Assembly: GCF_024139115.2 (NCBI RefSeq)
Contig: NW_026943605.1
Coordinates: 248,001-312,000, forward strand
Source of the DNA: Armigeres subalbatus
Lineage: Eukaryota > Arthropoda > Insecta > Diptera > Culicidae
Direction: 5' to 3'
DNA length: 64,000 nucleotides
Below are positions 11,110-20,984 of this stretch, piece by piece. The notes below the pieces were generated by a model. The model did not search any database, was not told the origin of the DNA, and saw only the letters and a list, made by a program, of their open reading frames with translations. The stretch's first letter is position 1. Every line of letters begins with the position of its first letter. The position numbers and the translations under genes are program-made.

Positions 11110-12645
11110 ATCAATTAACAATTAACGTACGGCCCGCGGGCCGGATGCGGCCCTCGGCTCCATTTTTGTGTGGCCCGCGGCATGTAGGAAAAAGAACCTC
11201 ATGATCGGCCCGCCAGCTTTTCCACCTGGCTCCAGAAGGCTTTTTTTAATTCATTATTAAATATGTAAGTTATAAATCGAAGCTCGCGCTGCAAAACCAT
11301 TCATTTGAAGCTAATACGCAGTCATAAATTGCAGTACGGGCCAGTCTTGCTGTTAGTAAGATTTTGGCAAAACGGATGATTTTTTTTTCCAGGACGGAGA
11401 CCTTGTTAAGGTATGCATTTCGGTTGTTGTTGACATCGTGTGTCCTATAGAAAAAGCCCTTCTTTAGTAGCATTAGTTTGCGTGGAACACGGTGAAGAGT
11501 AAAAGTTCTCGCAGAAGATTTGAAAACTACGTAACGTAAAAAACCGTCGCTTCATATTCTACTCTCTCTCAGGCGATGAAAATACCGTCGTAAAAACGTG
11601 GCAAAGGTGACTGTCTTCATGGTCATTTTTGAATGTCAGAGAAATTGGGAGCTTTATTTCCAATGCAGGGAACAACTAACAGGGAAAACCCGAGGGCTGT
11701 TAGGACCTGTGTAAAGGAACTTTTTCCTCCTTCGAAAACGTGACCTTAAGATTGATACAGCACCAGCAATGGCGTTGTGACAATTCCGAGCAAGGAAAAG
11801 CAATCACATATGTAGGTAAGGCGATATTTCCCTGCCATTCCATCCATATTCACCTAAATATTCGATATGCGAATACGATCAATATTCCTCAAGTATAAGA
11901 CAATCAACTTTATCAACGTTGGGGAACTCATCCCCCACCAATTATAAATGATGTTGACGAAAAGATATTTTAGTTACTAGATAAAGATTGTCGCTGTCGT
12001 CGCTGTCCGGAACATCTTTTGCTGGCGAGGATAGGGGAGCTGAATGTCAAAGAAGGAAAATCCATACGATTTGACAGGTATGTACCACACATGTTTCGGA
12101 CAGCAGAACAAAGGGAACCGAAGCGACAATCATTATCTAGTAACTAAAATATCTTTTTGTTGACGGAAATGAAAGCCGAATACGGAGACTTGCTGTATTA
12201 TTGCGAATTTCATTGACTAAGCCTTGGTATCATCCTTGAGATTTTATTCTTTTCAAAAAGAAAATAGCACTATTTCTACAAGCTAAAGGAAAACCACTGA
12301 GTGACTTATTGGATTTTCTAGCAAATATCGCCAAACATCTCAATGCCTTCTGGTACATTTCTCTCATCCTGTTAGTTCGTGCAAATCTGTTCAATATATA
12401 CGAAATTTCCATTTTTTACATCCGGTAAACGGTGTGAATAGATTAATTTAATGTTTCAAATGACCCCTAATGTAACGACGAAAACAAAATAAACAAAAAA
12501 TATTGTTTTAACGCAATTAAAGAAAACGAAAAAAAAAACAATAATTGAAAATATTTTAAAAGTTAAGTTATGTATGCTGGCCCGCCAGCAAGTGTGAATT
12601 CCAAAAATTGGCCCGTGGCTTGAAAAGGTTGGGCAGGCCTGAATT
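11110..12645 (+). pseudogene. hAT transposase relic (GTF2IRD2/Zaphod-like)
   Basis: The right end reads inward as CAGGCCTGCCCAACCTTTTC followed by a GGGCCAATTTT block, the familiar end of hAT elements with GTF2IRD2-type transposases; the left end keeps GGCCCGCGGGCC motifs. Plus-strand frame fragments fit that transposase: about 11315-11420 with VRASLAVSKILAKR, and about 12248-12355 with ALFLQAKGKPLSDL and FLANIAKHLNAF. Frameshifts and stops break the rest. AATTAACA occurs outside both ends (from about 11112, and at 12640), a possible 8-bp duplication, but the left TIR is eroded. The family call rests on remembered pattern similarity. Confidence 0.4.
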
Positions 12646-12837
12646 AACACATTGATAACGGATAGAAGTGATGCTGTCAGGGTTGTAGCACCTACGAATG
12701 CATGCGAATCGCTTAATAGTAATGCAAATACCAGAACTGTTACCCAAATTGGCATTTCCTGTTTGTCCTACCCACGACTCGGAACGTGGATGCGCCTCTG
12801 CATCTGAGCAAAACTGTTCACTCACTGGCGTAGGATT

Positions 12838-14895
12838 CATTTCATTTCATTTATTTAGTTAACATCTAAACAGATAACACTGAATCAACAATTTGACGCC
12901 ACAATGCACGGTTCGAGGCCGCATCTCTCCATCCTCGGATACGCCCCACGCTCGCCAAGTCATTTTGCACCTGGTCTGCCCACCTCGCTCGTTGCGCTCC
13001 ACGCCGTCTCGTACCTGCCGGATCGGAAGCGAACACCATCTTTGCAGGGTTGCTGTCCGGCATTCTTGCAACATGTCTTGCCCATCGTACCCTTCCGGCT
13101 TTAGCTACCTTCTGGATACTGGGTTCGCCGTAGAGTTGGGCGAGCTCATGGTTCATTCTTCGCCGCCACACACCGTCTTCTTGCACACCGCCAAAGATGG
13201 TCCTAAGCACCCGTCTCTCGAATACTCCGAGTGCTTGCAAGTCCTCCTCGAGCATTGTCCATGTTTCATGTCCGTAGAAGACAACCGGTCTTATAAGCGT
13301 CTTGTACATGACACATTTGGTGCGGTGGCGAATCTTTTTCGACCGCAGTTTCTTCTGGAGCCCGTAGTAGGCCCGACTTCCACAGATGATGCGCCTTCTT
13401 ATTTCACGACTAACGTTGTTGTCAGCCGTTAGCAAGGATCCGAGGTAGACGAATTCCTCGACCACCTCGAAGGTATCCCCGTCTATCGTAACACTGCTTC
13501 CCAGGCGGGCCCTGTTGTGCTCGTTTTCGCCCACAGGCATGTACTTTCTCTCCGATGCATTGACCACCAGTCCAACTTTTGTTGCTTCACGTTTCAGGCG
13601 GGTGTACAGTTCTGCCACCTTTGCAAATGTTCGGCCGACAATGTCCATGTCATCCGCGAAGCAAATAAATTGACTGGATCTGTTGAAAATCATACCCCGG
13701 CTGTTACACCCGGCTCTCCGCATGACACCTTCTAGCGCAATGTTGAACAACAGGAGGCACGAAAGTCCATCACCTTGTTTTAGTCCCCGGCACGATGCGA
13801 ATGAACTGGAGTGTTCGCCCGAAATCTTCACACAGTTTTGCACACCATCCACCGTTGCTTTGATCAGTCTGGTAAGCTTCCCAGGGAAGCTGTTCTCGGC
13901 CATAATTTTCCATAGCTCTACGCGGTCTATACTGTCGTATGCCGCCTTGAAATCAACGAACAGATGGTGCGTTGGGACCTGATATTCACGGCATTTTTGA
14001 AGGATTTGCCGTACAGTAAAGATCTGGTCCGTTGTCGAGCGGCCGTTAACGAAGCCGGCTTGATAACGTCCCACGAACTCGTTCACTAATGGTGACATAC
14101 GACGGAAGATGATCTGAGATATCACTTTGTAGGCGGCATTAAGGATGGTGATCGCTCGAAAGTTCTCACACTCCAGTTTGTCGCCTTTCTTGTAGATGGG
14201 GCATATAACCCCTTCCTTCCACTCCTCCGGTAGCTGTTCGGTTTCCCAGATTCTGACTATCAGTTTGTGCAGGCAAGTGGCCAGCTTTTCCGGGCCCTTC
14301 TTGATGAGCTCAGCTCCGATACCATCCTTACCAGCTGCTTTATTGGTCTTTAGCTGTTGAATGGCATCCTTAACTTCCCTCAAGGTGGCTTCCATCGTCC
14401 GCTGAACTGACGTAGTCATCTCCTCCGTTGCCTTGACTTTCACTGCCTGTACTCTCAGTGCCATTCAGATGTTCCTCGTAGTGCTGCTTCCACCTTTCGA
14501 TCACCACACGTTCGTCCGTCAAGATGCTCCATCGTTATCCCGGCACATTTCGGCTCGCGACACGAAGCCTTTGTGGGATGCGTTGAGCTTCTGATAGAAC
14601 TTGCGTGTATCTTGAGAACGGCACAGCTGTTCCATCTCCTCGCACTCCGCTTCTTCCAGGCGGCGTTTCTTCTCCTGAAAAAGGCGGGTCTGCTGTCTCC
14701 GCTTCCGTCTATAACGTTCCACGTTCTGCCGGGTACCTTGCTGCAGCGCGACCGCCCGCGCTGCGTCCTTCTCCTCCAGAATCTGTCTGCACTCTTCGTC
14801 GAACCAATCGTTCCGTCGACTTCGACCTCAGACCATGGTCTGACTCGATGTTGAAAGGCGTTCGACAATGTTTGGCATGACGATCTGGTGTTCAA
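12838..14895 (-). pseudogene. non-LTR retrotransposon NL-A, reverse transcriptase part
   Basis: The longest intact frame of the window (12866-14464) encodes a non-LTR reverse transcriptase that would copy element RNA at a nicked chromosomal site. Visible in order: linker NKAAGKDGIGAELIKKG, FRAITILNAAYKVISQI, YQAGFVNGRSTTDQIF, HHLFVDFKAAYDSIDR, GLKQGDGLSCLLLFNIALEG, the catalytic FADD box, FVYLGSLLT, and a C-terminal RVRWARHVARMPDSNP region. The first ~25 residues are probably read in the wrong frame because a slip near 14380 separates them from the linker. Upstream to 14895 is degraded linker; the endonuclease is lost (5' truncation). The 3' tail is ATGAA repeats at 12838-12855. RTE/Vingi-like by type; clade unsure. 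Confidence 0.8.
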
Positions 14896-15005
14896 ACCAC
14901 AGTGCTACAGTGAAAATCATCCAACTCTCTGTTGGTGAGGACATTCCGAGTCTTATTCTCATTGGAACCCGCAATGCTCACGACATAATCGCGGGCGTCC
15001 CCCAG

Positions 15006-15277
15006 TATCCAGTTTTCCGCGAGCGGTAATGGCCGCCAGCTTGCCTGCGGGTTAGTCTCTGATTTGACGTTTCTGGAGGTCAACTGCACCCACCATTCGA
15101 GCATTTTGATCAATGAGGTATATAATAAGGCTCGAATTCACTGAATCAGCACCTTCTTATATGCAACATTGGTCAGAATGCTCGGAGCGGTGGGTGCAGT
15201 TGACCTCCAGAAACGTCAAATCAGAGACTGACCCGCAGGCAAGCTGGCGGCCATTACCGCTCGCGGAATACTGGATA
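15006..15277. repeat. long inverted repeat with 100-bp arms
   Basis: Arms 15006-15105 and 15177-15277 are inverted copies with about five differences; the spacer is 71 bp and contains TATATAATAAGG. Because the arms match, open frames on opposite strands encode the same peptide (WVQLTSRNVKSET). No target duplication is seen. A transcript through it would form a long near-perfect hairpin. It lies just beyond the truncated 5' end of NL-A. Confidence 0.85.
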
Positions 15278-15309
15278 GTATCCTTGGGCCCCAGCTGTAG
15301 TACTGTTTA

Positions 15310-16540
15310 ATAAAGGTCTAATGAATCGGTTATTCAAATCGGTTATCACCATTACTTAATAATTAGCTTTCTCCGTGATTTCGGTATCCTTCGAAAAAAA
15401 ATCAACAAGAAAGCTACATAAATATCTAATTAAACGGGTTATATTATTAAATCACACCTCTATAGATCATAATTACAATAGAGGTGCTCATTTTACCAAA
15501 TACGTATCGTCGCCAAGTGCAATTACCTAGGAAACACATCCTCCCCCGCATCTACCGCCAGACAAGAGGGCTCAGTTTCTATTTTAATTAGATCCTAATT
15601 TAATTAAACACCCTTCGGAGAAGTGGAAGAAAACTTGGTTTCAAGTGTTGTTATCCCCACGACGACAGTCTGCCCCAACGTGTAGGCGGCACTTTTCCAA
15701 TCAGCCAACAAAAGAAGCGGTCACGTTCCTTTTTCGACTTGGCTTTCTGTTCAATTGTCACGGAATTTTATCGTTTACACATAAAGCATACTTGCGAAAT
15801 GCGAATCAGTTCATTGGATCGTTACTCAAAGCAGATGCATTCCACCGTGATGAATACCAAATAGCTCTGATTTAAATAAATTTCGTTAACTGAGACGAAA
15901 ATGCGGTAATTGGGAACAAAACCCAACCACTTGTGCCGCACACCAAAGCGAAGCTTGTAGGTGTGAAAATTCCGAAAAATTCATTTCATCGTTCCCGTAG
16001 TCGTCCTCGTTGATGTGTATCTCAAGAAAAGGAAAATGCTACCCGTCGTACACTGCATCCTTTGTCTTCGTGCACCATCCAGAAGTTGAAATAGATAAAT
16101 TGAATTCTTCGAAAGGTTGGCAGCAGCGTGCCGATGCAAATTGTAAACGGGAACCTTCAGGAAACGGGAGAAGAGCAATTTTTCACATGCCCCTCCTGTA
16201 CCTACTTGCTGGCAAACAGGGAGGGTAGGGGTGCTCTGGACATGGATCCGAGTTTCACAACGAGGACGTCGTCGCCGGCGACAACCGATGAATGGCAGTT
16301 CGTGCCGTCAAATGCAATCACGTCAGTCACGGCATGGCGGCAGTATTGTTCAAGAAGCTTTCCTAACTGGTCGATGATATGTAGTAGCTCAAATGTGAAC
16401 TTCTTCGATTCGCTTTCCAGTTAGGCGGTGTTGTTGCTTGATTTTTGTACCAAGCAGGAGTGGGCTCGAAATGCACGCTTAGTTCAAGCTACGTAAGTTT
16501 AGTTACTTTCTCATTTTTATTCCATTTATTTTTTGCTTTT
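15310..16540. other. intergenic DNA; one unexplained open minus frame
   Basis: No recognised gene. A minus-strand frame at about 16193-16424 stays open for ~76 codons with balanced composition (KFTFELLHIIDQLGKLLEQY, then VTDVIAFDGTNCHSSVVAG). It has no start codon and ends in TAG at 16193. It could be an eroded exon of a host gene; I do not recognise it. The rest is AT-rich with no motif. Confidence 0.3.
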
Positions 16541-16542
16541 CT

Positions 16543-16870
16543 CGTACTAAGTACTAAGTCCAAAACCAAACTTTTTATAGAAGGGCCTGAGAACCATACT
16601 GCCGCTAACCGAAAGTCGAGCACATCTGTATATGGGCGTCCATATACAGATGTGCTCGACTTGCGGTTAGCGGCAGCATAGTGTTATATACCAATCGACT
16701 TAGTTCGACAAATTGAGGTGATGTCTGTGTGCATGTGTATTAGAATGGGGCTCAGTTGTGTGGAAAAACGCAAACTTCATCCAATCAAGTTAGTTCAGGG
16801 TTTTTCTGAATAGTTTTGGGATCCCAATCAACTGTGCAAAATATTGGTTGCGTACTCGCTTTCCGCATCC
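16543..16870 (+). repeat. dispersed mosquito repeat (GAGGTGATGTCTGTGTG family), copy 1
   Basis: The block TTTTTATAGAAGGGCCTGAG ... TTATATACC ... GACAAATTGAGGTGATGTCTGTGTG recurs at 29745-30345 and 58040-58350, with a further 3' fragment at 37985-38050. Copies begin near GCYTYTCTCGTAY. This copy is interrupted by the 78-bp hairpin element at 16599-16676. It is non-coding and probably MITE-like, since the 29745 copy has inverted GCCTTTCTCGT ends. Confidence 0.7.
16599..16676. mobile_element. 78-bp hairpin transposon with CATA duplication
   Basis: Two 37-bp arms (16599-16635, 16640-16676) differ at one base and enclose a 4-base spacer GCGT. CATA lies directly outside both ends (16595-16598, 16677-16680). 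Removing one CATA plus the hairpin restores the sequence seen in the related repeats (GAGACCCAT..TTATATACC), so this is a true insertion with a 4-bp duplication. It has no coding capacity and needs a transposase in trans. Confidence 0.88.
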
Positions 16871-17109
16871 AAACTGACGTATGTATGTTCATGATATAAT
16901 TAGAGGCGAAAGTATAGAATTGATAGTTCCGTTAGGATACGGCTGGCATGAAGAATGTTTTTATAGAAGTCGATTTGAAAGCGAGCGGTGGGAAATATTT
17001 GTGATGGCACATATCGCACGACCTTCTTTCTGCCAAACTCCCGTATGAAGTATTGGTAAAACAGAATGTGATTTGTCACTGTACAATATTATAAGACCCA
17101 CGGAACCAC

Positions 17110-17235
17110 AAAGCTCGGTTTCAGAGGAAAACCGGCAGCAAACCCCAGACTTCTGGTCTAGAGCCAACGGCATGCCACGGCAGTCTTTGGGGTGGGCACT
17201 CAAGACCTCTTTAGGATTCCGGGTCTCAGGGCGTA
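17110..17235 (+). repeat. dispersed repeat shared with 33808-33916
   Basis: Diverged sequence with common blocks CTCGGT, CCCCA, CTGGTCTNGAGCCAACGGC, GGTGGG, AAGACC and TCNNAGGGCG in the same order as at 33808-33916. Both copies are GC-rich islands in AT-rich DNA. No frame is conserved. It may be the 3' part of a retrotransposon. Confidence 0.45.
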
Positions 17236-17411
17236 CGGACGCTGGGGAGAAATCGGATCACGGGAACCTATATTGTACGTAATACTCACGGTGGGTGGCG
17301 GCGGTGGGTGCCACGTTGGACTACGACGGCGACGGTGGCTTCAACAGCTGACGTGAACGACGCTCTGGTGGTGTCGGGAAACGAGATGGTGGTCCCCAAG
17401 GGACGATCTTC

Positions 17412-18045
17412 GAGCTAATCATGGCCATGAAATAGCAAGCTCACATACCTGCGCAGGTTTTTGCTTCTCGATGCACTGATGCGTTGGAAGTACTCCGCCG
17501 AGTAGATGACGACGATGTGCTCCGACCAGGTTGTGGCGATGTCGGCCGATTGGCTTTGTCGCAGATGCTGCAGATTGGCGCGCAGCGATGGAGGTCGAGC
17601 TCGAGCGATATGGCCGAGACTAAAGATGCGGGGGGAGTAGCGGCTGGACGAAAGGCTTCCGATTTCGGAATCGAGAGTGGTCCCGAATAACCGTTCCCTC
17701 ACTGAGCGAGGACTAAAAGGAAAACTACTAACCGTCGGTTCGGGTTCGGTCCAGCGTACGATTATTGACGACGTACGGGGACCGCACTCTCGGGAATGAT
17801 CCGCGGGAATTGGCTTGGGGATCTTACATTCGACGGTTGATTGGCGACCGCCGAGTTTTCGCTTTTTGACGAGCGACTTCACTCCTCCTCCGTTTGACTA
17901 CCTTTACAGGTGGGCCTTAACGCACGCTCGAGCTCTCGATGTCCATTGGACGAAATGGCGGGCCCTGTAGACGCCACACGTATTCCCGTACCCAACTCCG
18001 GTCGAATACACAAAATCTAGCCCGTACCAAAAAGCGCAGTGCGCT
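17412..18045 (+). repeat. GC-rich repeat R, copy A
   Basis: It matches 62816-63496 for more than 600 bp, from GAGCTAATCATGGCCATGAA to the small palindrome AGCGCAGTGCGCT. Copy B has about 50 extra bases near 63100-63155. In both copies the last part opens an ATG frame (17955 here) encoding MAGPVDATRIPVP and SGRIHK, preceded by a pyrimidine-rich TTTACAGG, so it may be the leader and first codons of a retroelement gag or a repeated exon. The minus frame at 17415-17882 is probably incidental. The family is not recognised. Confidence 0.6.
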
Positions 18046-18289
18046 GGAAAAGTCCAACGCGAATTCGTTTCAATAACAAAAACTTTACATTAAACATTAA
18101 AATTCATTTTGTTAAGAAAATTATTTTGAGCTTTTTAGTGGAATGTCTTCACTTGTCATAAGACGAGTTTGTACAATCTCATTTAATTCCACCACTTAAT
18201 TGTACCTTGACAGATACGTATTTTGACCTCAACAGTAAGGTCGTCTTCAGTGTCTCGTACTTGACTCGACTTGCCGTATTCCAGACGAT
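18046..18289. other. AT-rich tail between repeat R and gypsy-2
   Basis: No gene. On the minus strand it reads on from the gypsy-2 relic through a GTCAAGTACGAGACACTGAA block. That block resembles a repeated 3'-end sequence I associate with mosquito elements, but only one copy is present here, so the window gives no support. Confidence 0.3.
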
Positions 18290-19640
18290 GCAGTTACCTC
18301 CAGCATACCCTGCGGTTTGATTCGTTGCCCTGAAACGGAAACGAATTCCATCGGAGTACTTTTGATCTTATTTTAGGGAAAAACTTGTGATACGTATCTA
18401 CAGAGATTACGCTGCGACATGCACCACAATCCGCTTCAAATTCAATTTGACGACCATTGCATTCCAGCAAGACGAACTCTGGCGAATCCATCTTGTTCAG
18501 CGCTCCGGATGGGGAACTGATGATTGCTTGCTTTAGTATTGCCAAACTAACTTTCGACGGATTTGGATCTTTCGACGATGATTTCGGCTCCAATGAATCG
18601 ATAGGGAGTCCGACCATATTTAGACGCAACACTTCTACTGCTTCGGACATCTCAGCGACACGATCACCTCCGGCTTTCTTGACTTGCTTATACTTCGACT
18701 GACAGCATGTTGAGACATGACCTTCCTATCCACACGAATAACAAGTCCAGTTTCGCGCTGGGCACGTGTTTGGGTCATGAAGACGACCACACCGGAAGCA
18801 TGGTTTGGACGACGGTTGTTTACTCGGACGACTAGATTTGCTCTCTTCCTTCCCTGGCTTACTATGCTTGACTATCAGCTTCTGTGTGTTCTGGTCCTTC
18901 CTAAACGATCCGATTTTGAGCTGCAACTGGCTTGACATTTCCTTGTTTTGACTTAGGGCCGCTTTCCAACATCGAGCGAGCGAACATGCTTTTTCGAAGG
19001 TGGTTCCCTGGTTCGGTAAGTAACTTTTTCCGAAGCCTTTGGTCGCGAATACCAGCAACAAACTGATCTTGCAAGGCATCCGACAGAAACGTGGCATACT
19101 CGTGGGTCCTCCTTAGCCGTGCGGTAAGACGCGTGGCTACAAAGCAAGCCCATGCTGAGGGTGGCTGGGTTCGATTCCCGGTGGCGGTCTAGACAAATTT
19201 CGGATTGGAAATTGTCTCGACTTCCCTGGGCATAAAAGTATCATCGTGTTAGCCTCATGATATACGAATGCAAAAAATGGTAACTTGGCTTAGAAACCTC
19301 GCAGTTAATAACTGTGGAAGTGCTTAATGAACACTAAGCTGTGAGGCGGCTCTGTCCCCAGTGTGGGGATGTAATGCCAATAAGAAGAAGAAGAAGTGGC
19401 ATACACACTGGTGGCAATTGTGTACAGACTAGGGCCAGCGACTGTCACCAGCACAGGAACTTTCCGATTATCTTGCGTTTCGTTAACGAGGATAAACATC
19501 TCCAATCGATTGATGTATTCTTCGAAATTTTCTCCCAAGACGTATTGCTCGATTTGGCCAAACATGCCAGCACGAACGACAGGAACTACACTACCTGACT
19601 CCGCTTTAACCCCCTTGCTGTTTTCTCCAAGCTCCAGCAT
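18290..19640 (-). pseudogene. gypsy-2 gag and protease relic, interrupted by a SINE
   Basis: Gag begins at the ATG at 19638-19640 (MLELGENSKG) and runs through FGQIEQYVLGENFEEYINRL. It resumes across the SINE with a frame reading LSDALQDQFVAGIRDQ, then SKPCFRCGRLHDPNTCPA and WTCYSCG, a zinc knuckle (CX2CX4HX4C type) and the start of a second. Towards 18290 comes a protease-like segment with FEADCGACRSVISVDTY, where the catalytic D is kept but the triad reads DCG rather than DS/TG. Frames shift at about 19030 and 18720. Order and strand agree with the LTR and primer-binding site upstream. It would have packaged element RNA; it is not functional now. Confidence 0.75.
19100..19395 (+). mobile_element. 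T-SINE copy 3, inside gypsy-2 gag
   Basis: A complete T-SINE with GAA tail, flanked by GTGGCATAC at 19091-19099 and 19396-19404. The duplicated bases encode part of Gag (VYAT), and the Gag frame can be followed on both sides, so this SINE landed after the gypsy copy was in place. Confidence 0.9.
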
Positions 19641-19747
19641 GACGACTGTTGACTTTTGAGGTTAGGTACCTACACTAACACGTGTTGTCGACCGTTTTCA
19701 CTTCGCGAGCTTTACTATTTTTCGCACACACTAAACACGTTTTTATC

Positions 19748-19757
19748 CTCGTCGCCA
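19748..19757 (-). other. gypsy-2 primer-binding site, tRNA-Ser type
   Basis: On the minus strand TGGCGACGAG follows the LTR end after a 3-base gap. It is complementary to a 3' end CTCGTCGCCA, which fits an insect tRNA-Ser (GCU). This would prime minus-strand cDNA synthesis. Its place between LTR and gag supports the LTR call. Confidence 0.7.
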
Positions 19758-19760
19758 ACT

Positions 19761-19993
19761 TGAAGTGTGGGAAGACGACAATGAAACACACGCGAGACTA
19801 ATTTCAAATAATACTATTGATTGGTAATTTATTAATAATATTGTGCTTGTGCGTCTGCACCGGTCGACGGTCGGTCAGGAAAGAGATCGAACGGAAGTCA
19901 GCATGTGATGAGCTACCTGCTCACTATAAAACTATTACAATGGTAATTAATTGAGGCAACACTATAGCTATAAATAATGCTAAGTATACAACA
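19761..19993 (-). mobile_element. 5' LTR of gypsy-2
   Basis: Minus-strand sequence from TGTTGTATACTTAG (19993) to CTTCA (19761), 233 bp, with the standard TG...CA ends. Inside are a TATA-like TTTTATAGTG (about 19925) and AATAAA (about 19830), the usual LTR promoter and poly(A) signals. The primer-binding site and gag follow on the same strand. No matching 3' LTR is present, so the element is truncated downstream. Confidence 0.7.
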
Positions 19994-20413
19994 AGTTTTA
20001 TCAACAATAAGTTTACTATAAATCGAATTGTTATGCAAAAAAATGTATGAAATTTATCAATTTTTGTATTGTTACGATGCTTAACCACCCGTTTATTCTA
20101 CTGCAAAAACTTTATATGCATCTACAATATATTCTATATCAACTCTTGTTCAATTCGATTACTCTAGACATAATTAAAGCCTTGAAATATTATTCCAACA
20201 GTTAGTCACCGTAAATTTAACAAATCCAAAAATCGCTAGCTCGAATGATGAATTTTAAAGACCTTTGTAAGACTAGTTGTACATACAGAAGTGTAAGCGA
20301 TTCATAGTCGACTTTCTAGAAACAAATTAGTGTGTGAGTTAAAAGATAACGAGTTCTTCTTTAATCAAAAAATTCAAAGTTAGTTTCCGGCGTTATCAAC
20401 TTCTATCTATCAC
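19994..20413. other. AT-rich spacer
   Basis: Nothing recognisable: no frame over 60 codons, no repeat shared with the rest of the window. Confidence 0.5.
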
Positions 20414-20529
20414 CACTGGCGGCGCCAGCTATTGTTATTTGGTGGGGTACCACTTAACGCAAGAACAATAGCCAATGAGAAAATGGTGTGATTGCATCGT
20501 GTGGTGCCCCACCTCTGTCTCCGCCAATG
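20414..20529. mobile_element. 116-bp hAT-type MITE with 8-bp duplication
   Basis: Ends CACTGGCGG and, inverted, CATTGGCGG; GGTGGGGYACCAC blocks pair further in. TCTATCAC is duplicated exactly at 20406-20413 and 20530-20537, an 8-bp duplication as made by hAT transposases. Too short to encode a protein. Confidence 0.8.
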
Positions 20530-20984
20530 TCTATCACTAGCTTCCCATACGCAACCTTGAATAGGATTTGAGCTATGGATATATGCAGTTTCTCAAACAA
20601 ATGATTGATTTATGATGCTTATAGTCTGTTTAGATTACGACATCAATAACTTGATAATAAACAACAACTTTGACGTCAAGATACTTCTTATCATAGCGTT
20701 ATCCTGATAAAGCTTGTAGTCGGAATAGGCTCTCAAAATAGTTCTCAATGTTTCGAAGATACTGTGATTTATTTTTTCGAGATTTTTGAACAGGTGTAAT
20801 ATAAAAAGTGCTCTATTTTTAGTTTTAATTCTTTCAAAAATGAACGCATTGAGGCTTGATTATGTGTTCCCAATTTGACTTCAAATAAGACTATATTTAT
20901 CTATATATATTGGATGTGGTGTGGTTTGACAATGGGCTCCGTTAAACTTCTATACAAAGCTGCATGTATCCGCAAGTAGACTCC

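Larger units (their letters stand above)
9991..12800. mobile_element. hAT-type element with 8-bp target duplication
   Basis: The left end is CAGTGGCGCC and the right end is GGCGCCTCTG (inverted CAGAGGCGCC), the usual CAGNGGCG start of hAT elements. CATCTGAG is duplicated at 9983-9990 and 12801-12808, an exact 8-bp duplication, the hAT hallmark. The interior is a patchwork: an S2 SINE at 10806-11050 and a second hAT relic at about 11110-12645. None of the first 800 bp encodes a recognisable transposase. The likely history is a non-autonomous element that later received, or carried, other insertions. Confidence 0.8.

Noticed and set aside
12893..13432. 179-codon plus ORF
   Set aside because: Antisense shadow of the NL-A reverse transcriptase on the minus strand.
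14455..14895. 146-codon minus ORF
   Set aside because: Out of frame with the NL-A linker, whose real frame at 14519-14722 is RRKRRQQTRLFQEKKRRLEE.
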